64,000 nucleotides of DNA from Isoptericola luteus (GTDB lineage Bacteria; Actinomycetota; Actinomycetes; Actinomycetales; Cellulomonadaceae), in the NCBI RefSeq assembly GCF_020297055.1, contig NZ_JAIXCQ010000001.1, positions 321,610 to 385,609 on the forward strand. Direction: 5' to 3'. The position numbers and the translations under genes are program-made. Numbering within the stretch: the first letter of the stretch is position 1; the number at the start of each line of letters is the position of its first letter. Under the pieces are notes generated by a model. The model saw only the letters and a program-made list of their open reading frames with translations, was not told the origin of the DNA and made no database searches. Below, piece by piece: positions 27,157-34,438 of this stretch.

Positions 27157-28398
27157 TCAGGGCTGGCGGGCCAGCCGTTCGGCCCGTCCTCGCTGCCCGA
27201 CGAGCCGGTTGAGGCGCTCGGACATGAGCAGGCCCAGGGCCACCAGCACGGCGAGGAACAGGGGGAGGACCCACATCCCTGCCCAGGCCGAGACCAGGCC
27301 GAACAACGGTGGCGCGAGGGTGGAGCCGGTGTACGCGGCGGCCATCTGGATGCCGATGACGGCCTGGGAGCTGCGGCGCCCGAAGTTGGCCGGGGTGGAG
27401 TGGATGATCGCGGGATAGACGGGCGCGCACCCGAGCCCCGCGACCACCAGCCCGGCGAGCGCGAGCACGTCTGTCTCCACGGGGAGCGCGAGCATCGCGA
27501 CACCCAGTCCGGCTGTCGTGAAGCCGAGACGGATCAGCTGCTTGTCCCCGACCCGGTCGGCGAGGAAGCCGGCCAGGAACCGCCCGCCGGTGATGCCCAG
27601 GAGGAACAGCGAGGCGAACGCGGCCGCCGTGGCGGCATCGACGCCGCGCTCGGCCACGAGGTATGTCGACGCCCACAGGATCGAGGTGCTCTCCAGCGCG
27701 CAGTACGCGAAGAACGCGGTCAGGATCACCAGGACACCGGGGATCCGCAGTGCCTGCGCGAGCGGGACGTGACCGCCCGCGCCCGGCGGCTCGGTCGCGG
27801 CCCCGTGCGCCTCGTCCGTCTCGTCGGTCTGCCCGGGAGGCGCGACCCGGTTCACCTTCCCCCACATCGGCAGACTGACGATCAGCACGCACGTCAGGAC
27901 GGCCTGGACGATGCCGACGGTGCGGTAGGCGCCGGTCCAGCCCATCCCGGAGGTGACGGCGTAGCTCATGATGAACGGGCTGATCGACGCGCCCAGCCCC
28001 CAGAAGCTGTGCAGCCAGTTCATGTGCCGCGCGGCGTAGTGCAGGGCCACGTAGTTGTTGAGGGCTGCGTCGACCGCACCGGCTCCCAGCCCGTAGGGGA
28101 CGGCGAAGAGGCACAGCATCCAGAACGAGCCGGAGACGGAGAAGCCGACGAGGGCGGCCGCGGTCAGCCCGACGCTGACGGCCGTGACGATGCCGGCGCC
28201 GAACCGGCGCGTGACCCGCTCGGACGCGAGGCTGGACAGGATGGTGCCGCCGGCGATGATCATGGTGATGACGCCGGCGAAGGAGACGGGGACCCCGAGG
28301 TCCTGGTGCATGACCGGCCAGCCGGCTCCGACGAGGGAGTCCGGGAGCCCGAGGCTGACGAAGGCGATGTAGATGATCGCGAGGAGGAGCGAGTACAC
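27157..28398 (-). CDS. MFS transporter
   Basis: A 413-residue protein with twelve predicted helices and a central hydrophilic loop (TDETDEAHGAATEPPGAGG) around residues 185-205. The half-repeat MIIAGGTILSSLASERVTRRFG is a typical MFS loop 2-3. The start is GTG at 28398 (MYSLLLAIIYIAFVSLG). The substrate is unknown. It is third in line behind rhodanese and metZ, only 54 bp after metZ and without a clear terminator, so it may belong to the S-box-controlled unit and move a sulfur compound, amino acid or sugar. Confidence 0.85.
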   Translation of the reverse strand: MYSLLLAIIYIAFVSLGLPDSLVGAGWPVMHQDLGVPVSFAGVITMIIAGGTILSSLASERVTRRFGAGIVTAVSVGLTAAALVGFSVSGSFWMLCLFAVPYGLGAGAVDAALNNYVALHYAARHMNWLHSFWGLGASISPFIMSYAVTSGMGWTGAYRTVGIVQAVLTCVLIVSLPMWGKVNRVAPPGQTDETDEAHGAATEPPGAGGHVPLAQALRIPGVLVILTAFFAYCALESTSILWASTYLVAERGVDAATAAAFASLFLLGITGGRFLAGFLADRVGDKQLIRLGFTTAGLGVAMLALPVETDVLALAGLVVAGLGCAPVYPAIIHSTPANFGRRSSQAVIGIQMAAAYTGSTLAPPLFGLVSAWAGMWVLPLFLAVLVALGLLMSERLNRLVGQRGRAERLARQP

Positions 28399-28452
28399 GG
28401 CGGGGAGTGCTGCCTTTCACGGGCCGGCCAGGTGCCGGGAACGTGGCTGAGG

Positions 28453-29724
28453 TCAGGCGCGCAGCGCCTGCTCGACATCCTCCAGCAGGTCCAGCGGGTC
28501 CTCCAGCCCGACGGACAGGCGCAGGGTGGTCTCCGCGATGCCGACCTCGGCACGGCGCTCGGCGCCGAGCCGGCGGTGCGTCGTCGTCGCGGGGTGCGTG
28601 ATGATCGACTTCGCGTCGCCGAGGTTGTTGGAGATGTCGACGATCTGCAGTGCGTCGACGAACGCGAACGTGCGCTTCTTCGCCTCCGCGGGGTCGGTGC
28701 CCTCGGGCACGTCGAGGCCGAACGTCACGACCGTCCCGCCGCCGGACTGCTGCGCCAGCGCGAGCTCGTGCTGCGGGTGCGACGGCAGGTACGGGTAGCG
28801 CACGCCGGTGATGCCGTCCAGCCGCTCGAGCGCCGTCGCGATCTGCAGTGCCGCGGCGTTCTGCGCCCGGACACGCACGTCGAGCGTCTCCAGCCCCTTG
28901 AGCAGCACCCACGCGTTGAACGCGCTCAGCGACGGCCCGGTGTTGCGGATGAACGTCTGCACAGGTCCCGTGAGGAACTCCCGCGAGCCGAGGATCGCGC
29001 CGCCCAGCACCCGGCCCTGGCCGTCGATGTGCTTGGTGGCGGAGTAGACCACGACGTCGGCCCCGAGCTCGAGGGGCTTCTGCAGCACCGGCGTCGCGAA
29101 CACGTTGTCCACGACGACGACCGCGCCCGCGGCGTGGGCGAGGTCGGCCACCCGGCGCACGTCCACCAGGTCCTGCATGGGGTTGGACGGCGACTCGAAG
29201 AAGACGACGTCGGCGGGGGTGGCCAGCGCCTCCTCCCACTGGGAGGTGACGTGCCCGTCGACGTAGTCGACCTGCACGCCCCACTTCGCGAGGATCTCGG
29301 AGTAGATCACGGTGGTGGAGCCGAACAGCGCCCGCGCGGACACGATGCGCGAACCGCTGGACACGAGCGCGGCGAGCGTCGTGAACACGGCCGACATGCC
29401 CGACGCCGTCGCGTAGCAGGCCTCGGCACCCTCGATCAGCCGCAGCCGCTCCTCGAAGACGTGCACCGTGGGGTTGCCGTAGCGCGAGTAGAGGAACCGG
29501 GACTGCTCGCCGGCGAACGCCGCCTCGGCGTCGGCGGCGGTGTCGTAGGTGTAGCCCTGGGTGAGGAACAGGGCCTCCGACGTCTCCTGGAAGTCCGAGC
29601 GGCGGTGCCCGCCCCGCACGGCGAGCGTCGCGGGGCGCGCGGTCGCCGGCAGCGGGCCGCGGCCGGAGCCGCCGTGCAGGACGTCGTCAGCGGCGGGGCC
29701 GGTGGGGATGTGCAGCGCGCTCAC
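28453..29724 (-). CDS. metZ: O-succinylhomoserine sulfhydrylase
   Basis: A 423-residue PLP enzyme of the Cys/Met metabolism family, making homocysteine from O-succinylhomoserine and sulfide for methionine synthesis. Motifs are LAVRGGHRRSDFQETSEALF, YSRYGNPTVHVFEERL, and the PLP-binding Lys in YSATKHIDGQGRVLGG near 230. The C-terminal LRLSVGLEDPLDLLEDVEQAL is typical. The resemblance to MetZ (ALFLTQGYTYDTA) is stronger than to MetB. The GTG start overlaps the rhodanese stop (GTGA), as in many actinobacterial rhodanese-metZ pairs. Confidence 0.9.
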   Translation of the reverse strand: MSALHIPTGPAADDVLHGGSGRGPLPATARPATLAVRGGHRRSDFQETSEALFLTQGYTYDTAADAEAAFAGEQSRFLYSRYGNPTVHVFEERLRLIEGAEACYATASGMSAVFTTLAALVSSGSRIVSARALFGSTTVIYSEILAKWGVQVDYVDGHVTSQWEEALATPADVVFFESPSNPMQDLVDVRRVADLAHAAGAVVVVDNVFATPVLQKPLELGADVVVYSATKHIDGQGRVLGGAILGSREFLTGPVQTFIRNTGPSLSAFNAWVLLKGLETLDVRVRAQNAAALQIATALERLDGITGVRYPYLPSHPQHELALAQQSGGGTVVTFGLDVPEGTDPAEAKKRTFAFVDALQIVDISNNLGDAKSIITHPATTTHRRLGAERRAEVGIAETTLRLSVGLEDPLDLLEDVEQALRA

Positions 29725-30221
29725 CGGTCGGCGCCCGTCGGCGGCGTGGGCTCGGCGTCCACGAGCTCGCCCCAGGGCAGGCCGCGGACCTTCCAGCCCT
29801 CGTGGTCGCGGGCGCCGTCGAACCCGGCGCCGCCCTCGAAGCCCTCCAGGATGTTGTACGACGGGCCGATGCCCGCGGACGTCGCGAGGCGCGCCGCGCC
29901 GATCGAGCGCTGCCCGGAGCGGCACAGGAACACGACCGGGCGGCCCGCGGTGACGCCGGCGTCCTCGAGGTCGGTGAGGAACGCGGGGTTCGGCCGCCCG
30001 CCGGCCTTGACCCATTCCACGAGGACGGTGTCCTTGTCGAGCGCGCGGGTGTCGGGGACGCCGACCGCCCGCCACTCGCCCTCGGTGCGGACGTCCACCA
30101 GGACGGCGTCGGGGTCGGTGGCGAGCAGGTCCCAGGCCTGCTGGGGGTCCAGGTCGCCGGCGTAGCCCGGGGCGGGCCGGGCTTCGGGGTGTGCTCCGGG
30201 CGTCGGTGCAGGTGCCGTCAT
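29721..30221 (-). CDS. Rhodanese-like sulfurtransferase
   Basis: A 166-residue single-domain rhodanese with DAVLVDVRTEGEWRAVGVPD and the active-site loop VVFLCRSGQRSIGAARL, catalytic Cys near residue 100. It would carry sulfane sulfur, presumably to the sulfhydrylase encoded next. The start at 30221 has an excellent GGGAGGAG. Its ribosome site lies directly behind the S-box-like leader. Confidence 0.9.
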   Translation of the reverse strand: MTAPAPTPGAHPEARPAPGYAGDLDPQQAWDLLATDPDAVLVDVRTEGEWRAVGVPDTRALDKDTVLVEWVKAGGRPNPAFLTDLEDAGVTAGRPVVFLCRSGQRSIGAARLATSAGIGPSYNILEGFEGGAGFDGARDHEGWKVRGLPWGELVDAEPTPPTGADR

Positions 30222-30236
30222 GGCGCTCCTCCCATC

Positions 30237-30351
30237 GGTCGTGGCGGTAGCACCCTCGTCCGGTCCGGGTCGTCGACGGAGACCGGCGACGACCGGCCCG
30301 CGGGTTGCTGCGGCGTCGACGTGCCACGTCACTCGGCCGCTCGGGATGGTC
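30237..30351 (-). promoter_or_regulatory. S-box-like (SAM-I) riboswitch leader
   Basis: Read on the minus strand the leader contains GAGCGGCCGAGTGACGTGGC, then GCCGCAGCAACC and, after a variable hairpin, GGTGCTACCGCCACGACC. These match the S-box order GAG-GG-GAG-GAC-GGC, GCAACC and GGTGCTA. The outer stem could form between CCATC near the 5' end and GATGG directly in front of the GAGGAG ribosome site, which would allow SAM-dependent control of translation. The position ahead of rhodanese-metZ supports the call. I assign the family from memory of the consensus; a covariance-model search was not possible. Confidence 0.7.
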
Positions 30352-30357
30352 AGCGCG

Positions 30358-30363
30358 ATCGTA
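30358..30363 (-). promoter_or_regulatory. Candidate -10 box (TACGAT) of the rhodanese-metZ unit
   Basis: On the minus strand TACGAT lies about seven bases before the first base of the riboswitch-like leader, so transcription would begin almost exactly at the aptamer. Confidence 0.5.
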
Positions 30364-30434
30364 CGACACCGTCCGCCTGGTGGGCACCCCGTCTCGCGAG
30401 GTGAGCCAGGCGGGCCCGCAGGCGCGTGGAGGGC

Positions 30435-31049
30435 TCAGCCGCCGTAGCGGATCTCGACTCGGCGGTTCTGCGCACGGGCCGTGGCCACGGCGTCCTCGTC
30501 ACCGCTCTCGCGCACCTTGGGCCGGGTCTCCCCGAACCCGCGGACGTCGGTCGCGACGTCCTCACGAGCGGCCCGCACGGCGTCGGCGACCGCCTCGGCG
30601 CGCCGTTCGGACAGCTCCTGGTTGACCTCGTCGGTGTCCACGGTGTCGGTGTGACCGTGCACCTTGATCGAGGCGCCGTCCGGGACGTCGGCGACCAGGT
30701 CCGCGACCTTGGCCCGCGCCCCGGCGGAGAGCTCCGCCTCGCTCGGCGCGAAGAGGATGTCGGAGGACAGCGTCACGACGGTCTCCTCGCCCTCGGTCGT
30801 CACCTCCTGCACGGGTACGACGTCCATGCCGCCGTGGTGCACCACGGAGGGCTGGTGCTCGATGACGTCGCCGTGCGAGCCGGGCTCGCCGGTGTCGTCG
30901 TCGCCGAGGTCCGGCGCCGACGGCCAGTCGTAGGAGGGTCCGTCGTCGTCGGCCGGGGCGTCGGAGCCGGAACCGGTGCAACCGGCAAGGACGAGGACGA
31001 CGCCGAGCGCCGCCCACCGGGCGCCGGGACGTGCGGTGCGGGTGCGCAT
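30435..31049 (-). CDS. OmpA-family lipoprotein
   Basis: A 204-residue protein with an N-terminal signal peptide ending in the lipobox LVLAGC (Cys near 25), a short acidic linker, a His-rich middle (HQPSVVHHGGMDV) and a C-terminal OmpA/MotB peptidoglycan-binding domain with IKVHGHTDTVDTDEVNQELS and ARAQNRRVEI. It should be anchored outside the membrane and touch peptidoglycan. Just two bases downstream of the next lipoprotein gene's stop, so the two are co-transcribed. Confidence 0.88.
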   Translation of the reverse strand: MRTRTARPGARWAALGVVLVLAGCTGSGSDAPADDDGPSYDWPSAPDLGDDDTGEPGSHGDVIEHQPSVVHHGGMDVVPVQEVTTEGEETVVTLSSDILFAPSEAELSAGARAKVADLVADVPDGASIKVHGHTDTVDTDEVNQELSERRAEAVADAVRAAREDVATDVRGFGETRPKVRESGDEDAVATARAQNRRVEIRYGG

Positions 31050-31051
31050 GC

Positions 31052-31618
31052 CTAGTCCTCGACGGTCAGGGGGACGTCCTCGAACACCGGCCAGGAGTCG
31101 TGGAGCTTGACGTCGATCGTCGTGATGTCGTCCTCCGGCGCGGCGAAGTACGCCTGGAACCCGACGGACTCGCCCCGGGCGGCCTTGGCGCCGACGTAGT
31201 CGGTGGTGTACCCCGTGCGGTACTCCTTGAGGTTCTCCCGGTCGATGAGGTCGAGCCCGCCGCTCGTCTCCCCGAGCATGCTGAACACGGAGATCGCGTC
31301 CCCGTCGTCGTACTGCGGGGTGAAGACCAGCCGCAGCTCCGTGGTCTCGCCGCGCACGGTGAGCGACTCGATGCCCACCCGCACCTCGTCCTTCGTGCCC
31401 GGCACGGTGAACGTCGCGTCCGCGACGACGTCGTCGGGGTCCGGGAAGTCGACGCCCACGACGCCGCCCGGAGCAGCGTCGCCGGACTCCTGCGCGGCGC
31501 CGGCCGGGGCATCTGCGGCGTCGGCCGCCGCGTCGTCCTGACCGCCGGACGTGCAGCCGGACAGGGCGAGCGCTCCGGCGACGAGGACGGGGACGAGGCG
31601 CAGGGTTCGCTGACTCAC
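31052..31618 (-). CDS. Secreted lipoprotein of unknown function
   Basis: A 188-residue protein with signal peptide and lipobox ALSGC (Cys near 22), an Ala/Asp-rich linker and a beta-rich domain (TVPGTKDEVRVGIESLTVRG, FTPQYDDGDAISVF). No enzyme motif is visible. The start is GTG at 31618 with no ribosome site; a TACGGT box (31625-31630, minus) ends six bases upstream, so the transcript is probably leaderless. It forms a two-gene unit with the OmpA-like lipoprotein and may form a complex with it. Confidence 0.75.
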   Translation of the reverse strand: MSQRTLRLVPVLVAGALALSGCTSGGQDDAAADAADAPAGAAQESGDAAPGGVVGVDFPDPDDVVADATFTVPGTKDEVRVGIESLTVRGETTELRLVFTPQYDDGDAISVFSMLGETSGGLDLIDRENLKEYRTGYTTDYVGAKAARGESVGFQAYFAAPEDDITTIDVKLHDSWPVFEDVPLTVED

Positions 31619-31706
31619 CGGAGCACCGTACCGTCAGGAGGCCGCATCGCGAGACGTTTCGCCCACCTGTTGACATCCGTCGACGGCTCCGGTGATCCTG
31701 GCACCA

Positions 31707-31785
31707 GGTCAAGAGCGCCAGCGTCAAGCCCCGGCTCGCTGGCCGGCAACCCTCCTTCCGCGGCGGGGTGCCCCGGGTGACGACC
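31707..31785 (+). promoter_or_regulatory. SAM-IV riboswitch
   Basis: The 79-base element matches the actinobacterial SAM-IV consensus almost base for base: GAGCGCCAGCGTCAAGCCCC, GGCTCGCTGGCCGGCAACCC, then CGGCGGGGTGCCCCGGGTGA and closing GACGACC, which pairs with the opening GGTC. It senses S-adenosylmethionine. It lies 69 bases before the PLP enzyme gene at 31855, which it should repress when SAM is plentiful. Confidence 0.93.
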
Positions 31786-31815
31786 AGGCCCGCGCCGTCC
31801 GGCGCCGGGCAAGCG

Positions 31816-31833
31816 CGGGGAGAGCTCTCCCCG
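31816..31833 (+). promoter_or_regulatory. Palindromic hairpin in the SAM-IV expression platform
   Basis: CGGGGAGAGCTCTCCCCG is a perfect palindrome between the SAM-IV aptamer and the start codon. Its right arm TCCCC (31828-31832) can instead pair with GGGGA (31844-31848), the ribosome site of the downstream gene. Two exclusive hairpins like this would suit translational control. No T-tract follows, so it is not an obvious terminator. Confidence 0.5.
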
Positions 31834-31854
31834 GCACGACCGAGGGGACCACTC

Positions 31855-33312
31855 ATGACCACGCTCACCGATGCCCGGCCCGCCCGGGCCACGCCGGCGA
31901 CGACCGGGACCACCGCGACCGTCCACGACGTCGCGCCCGTGCTGCCCGTCGTCGGCGCCGACACGCTCGTCCCGCTCGTGGACGGACGCCGGGTGCCGTA
32001 CGCCAACCTCGACGTCGCGGCCTCGGCCCCGGCCCTGCAGGCCGTCGCGGACCGCGTCACCCAGGTGCTGCCGCTGTACGCGAGCGTGCACCGCGGTGCG
32101 GGATACCTGTCGCAGGTCTCGACCGCCCTGTACGAGCAGGCACGGCGCACCATCGGCACGTTCGTCGGCGCCCGCGAGGAGCACCTGACCCTCGTCACGC
32201 GCAACACCACGGACTCGCTCAACCTGCTCGCGGGCTGCGTCCCCGTCGACCAGGCGACCGGGGCGCGAGGACGCGTGCTCGTCCTCGACATCGAGCACCA
32301 CGCCAACCTGCTGCCCTGGCAGCGGGTCACCGACGCCACCGTCGTCACGGGCGGCCACACGGTCGCCGCCACCTGCGAGGAGATCGCCGACGAGCTGGCC
32401 GCAGGCCTGGCCGAGGGGCGCCCGTACGCCCTCGTCGCGCTCACCGGTGCCTCGAACGTGACGGGGGAGTCGCTGCCGGTCGCCGACGTCGTCGCCCTCG
32501 CGCACGACGCCGGCGCGCGCGTCGTGCTCGACGGCGCGCAGCTCGTGCCGCACCGCCGGTTCTCGCTCGCCGCCACGGGCGTCGACTACGTCGCCTTCTC
32601 CGGGCACAAGACGTACGCGCCGTTCGGCGCGGGCGCGCTGGTGGGGCGGCGCGACTGGCTCGACGCCGGCACCCCGTACCTCGCGGGAGGCGGCGCGGTG
32701 CGCCGGGTCCGCGCGACGACGACCGACTGGCACGAGGGCCCGGCCCGGCACGAGGCGGGGTCCCCCAACGTGCTCGGGGCGGTGGCGCTCGCGGCGGCCT
32801 GCGACGAGCTCGCCGCGCTCGACACGACGGTGGCGCGCGAGCACGAGGACGCGCTGCGCCGCCGGCTCGTCGACGGCCTGGGGGCGCTCGACCGCGTCGA
32901 GGTCGTGCACGTCTGGGACGACGCGGTGGACCCGGTGGGCGTCGTGACGTTCACGGTCACGGGCTACGACCCGGGGCTCGTGGCCGCGTACCTGTCCGCC
33001 GAGCACGGCATCGGCGTGCGCGACGGTCGGTTCTGCGCGCACCCGCTGCTGGGGCGCCTCGGCTTCGACGCCGGGGCCGTGCGGGCGTCGGTCGGGCTGG
33101 GGACCGCCGGCGAGGAGGTGGAGCGGCTCGTCGCCGCCGTCGGCGCCCTCGTCTGCGACGGCCCGCAGGCCAGGTACGACGTCGTGGACAACCTGTGGGT
33201 GGTGGTCGACGACCCGCGGCCCGTGCCCGAGGGCTCAGGGCTCGAGGGGCTGCTGGCGACGGCGGCTCTCGGGGCCGACGAGGCGTTCGGCTGCCTGCCC
33301 GGCGACGCGTGA
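31855..33312 (+). CDS. Class V aminotransferase, cysteine-desulfurase-like
   Basis: A 485-residue PLP enzyme. The Lys that binds PLP lies in FSGHKTYAPFGAGALVG near 251; DIEHHANLLPW and GASNVTGESLPV match the SufS/NifS fold. A Cys in GRFCAHPLLGRLGF near 393 aligns with the sulfur-accepting Cys loop of SufS-type desulfurases, so desulfurase or cysteine-lyase activity is plausible. The C-terminal ~50 residues are an extra tail. Ribosome site GAGGGG, ATG at 31855. It is controlled by the SAM-IV riboswitch, which ties it to sulfur or methionine supply. Confidence 0.85.
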   Translation: MTTLTDARPARATPATTGTTATVHDVAPVLPVVGADTLVPLVDGRRVPYANLDVAASAPALQAVADRVTQVLPLYASVHRGAGYLSQVSTALYEQARRTIGTFVGAREEHLTLVTRNTTDSLNLLAGCVPVDQATGARGRVLVLDIEHHANLLPWQRVTDATVVTGGHTVAATCEEIADELAAGLAEGRPYALVALTGASNVTGESLPVADVVALAHDAGARVVLDGAQLVPHRRFSLAATGVDYVAFSGHKTYAPFGAGALVGRRDWLDAGTPYLAGGGAVRRVRATTTDWHEGPARHEAGSPNVLGAVALAAACDELAALDTTVAREHEDALRRRLVDGLGALDRVEVVHVWDDAVDPVGVVTFTVTGYDPGLVAAYLSAEHGIGVRDGRFCAHPLLGRLGFDAGAVRASVGLGTAGEEVERLVAAVGALVCDGPQARYDVVDNLWVVVDDPRPVPEGSGLEGLLATAALGADEAFGCLPGDA

Positions 33313-33329
33313 CGGTCGGGCCCCGCTGG

Positions 33330-33376
33330 ACGTCGAAGGGGGCGCGACCGGCGTCCGGTCGCGCCCCCTTCGACGT
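33330..33376. terminator. Bidirectional terminator, 21-bp perfect stem
   Basis: Positions 33330-33350 and 33356-33376 are perfectly complementary with a 5-base loop (GCGTC). It lies 17 bases after the aminotransferase stop and 6 bases before the csbD stop on the other strand, so it can end both transcripts. The stem includes GAAGGGGGCGCG. Confidence 0.85.
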
Positions 33377-33382
33377 GCAGGC

Positions 33383-33553
33383 CTACTTGAACGCGTCCTT
33401 GACGTCGTCACCGGCCTGCTTGAGGTTGGCCCCGGCCTGCTGGGCCTCGCCCTCGGCCTCCTTCGACTCGTCTCCGGTGAGCTTGCCCGTCGTCTCCTTG
33501 ACCTTGCCCTCTGTCTCTTCCGCGAGATGCTTGGCCTTGTCTCCGAGTGCCAT
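33383..33553 (-). CDS. CsbD family stress protein
   Basis: A 56-residue, highly charged protein beginning MALGDKAKHLAEETEGKVKE and continuing TTGKLTGDESKEAEGEAQ, the two-repeat amphipathic pattern of CsbD/YjbJ proteins. These are abundant general-stress proteins of unknown biochemistry. The reversed GGAAGGAGC lies upstream of the ATG at 33553. Convergent with the aminotransferase, separated by the hairpin. Confidence 0.9.
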   Translation of the reverse strand: MALGDKAKHLAEETEGKVKETTGKLTGDESKEAEGEAQQAGANLKQAGDDVKDAFK

Positions 33554-33667
33554 GGGGCTCCTTCCGTCGAACGTGGACCTCGAACGACGACGCTATGCAC
33601 GTCGCTGCCCGCCCGCATCTCGGGCCCCCGGGTGGCGGGGCGTGGGGGGCCCGCGGCGCCGGCGGGC

Positions 33668-34297
33668 TCAGCCGAGGACGGCGAGGGTCAGACAGATCCC
33701 GCCGACCGTGAGGTCCAGGCCGATGCACCACACGGCGAGCGACTGGTGCACGACGACGTCGCGGCGGTAGTGCACGAGGTCCCACGCGGCGTGGGCGGCC
33801 AGCGCGAGACCGGCCACGACGAGACCGGCGCGCGGGGCCAGGCCGACGCCGGCGAGCGCGACGCCGTAGTACGCGACCATCGCGGCGCCCTGGGCGAGCG
33901 TCGTCGGCCGGCGCCGCACGAGCCCGAGCAGCAGGAGAGCGAGCCCGGCGACGGCGAACGGCAGCCAGCGAGGCACCCCGACGAAGGCGAGGAACGGCAG
34001 GGCGCTGGCGACCGGCACCGCCGCCCAGCCGACCCAGCGGAGTCCGGTCGCGGCGGCAGCGAGGTAGCACAGGGCGGCCACCGCCACGGCGGTCGCGGGG
34101 GCCGAGGCGGTGGTGGCGAGCTCGGTCGCCGCGCCGTCGCCGGGGCTCGTCGAACCGCCGAGGCCGAACACGATGCCGATCCCGGACACGATGCCGACGA
34201 CGGTCCACCCGGCGATCCAGGCGATGCTTCGTGGTGGTGCGTCGCCGCCGGTCGGTGCGGCTGGTCGGGAAACCGCTGAGGTCTCTCGATGGGGCAT
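33668..34297 (-). CDS. Integral membrane protein, unknown function
   Basis: A 209-residue protein with six or seven hydrophobic helices (AWIAGWTVVGIVSGIGIVFG at ~26-46 up to GLDLTVGGICLTLAVLG at the end). AHAAWDLVHYRRDVVVHQSL near 165-185, with two His, is the most conserved-looking loop and could be a metal or quinone site, which is inference. The gene starts just downstream of an unusual cluster of GGGGTA/TACCCC inverted repeats that resembles a metal-sensor operator. Confidence 0.75.
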   Translation of the reverse strand: MPHRETSAVSRPAAPTGGDAPPRSIAWIAGWTVVGIVSGIGIVFGLGGSTSPGDGAATELATTASAPATAVAVAALCYLAAAATGLRWVGWAAVPVASALPFLAFVGVPRWLPFAVAGLALLLLGLVRRRPTTLAQGAAMVAYYGVALAGVGLAPRAGLVVAGLALAAHAAWDLVHYRRDVVVHQSLAVWCIGLDLTVGGICLTLAVLG

Positions 34298-34338
34298 GGC
34301 GATCCACTCCTTCGTGCATCACGGTAGGCGTACCCGGC

Positions 34339-34377
34339 AGGGGTATATACCCCTACCCCCGAGGGGTAACCTACCCC
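34339..34377. promoter_or_regulatory. Cluster of three overlapping inverted repeats, candidate CsoR-type operator
   Basis: AGGGGTATATACCCCT (34339-34354) is a perfect 16-bp palindrome. It overlaps TACCCC-CGA-GGGGTA (34354-34368), which overlaps GGGGTA-ACC-TACCCC (34363-34377). The G/C tracts around TA steps resemble operators of CsoR/RcnR-type copper or sulfide sensors. It lies 42-80 bases upstream of the membrane protein start at 34297. No regulator gene is adjacent. Confidence 0.6.
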
Positions 34378-34438
34378 GATCGGCCCACCCTGTCGAGACC
34401 CTTCTCGTCGTCCGCGGGCCCGGCCCGGTGGAGAGGCG

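Noticed and set aside
28453-29724. Cystathionine gamma-synthase (metB) call
   Set aside because: The motifs and the rhodanese-metZ arrangement fit O-succinylhomoserine sulfhydrylase better, though family 1 Cys/Met enzymes are hard to separate by eye.
27142-30165. Very long plus-strand open frame opposite MFS, metZ and rhodanese
   Set aside because: Its protein is low-complexity and Arg/Gly/His-rich, while the minus strand carries clear enzyme motifs. Long antisense frames are expected at this GC content.
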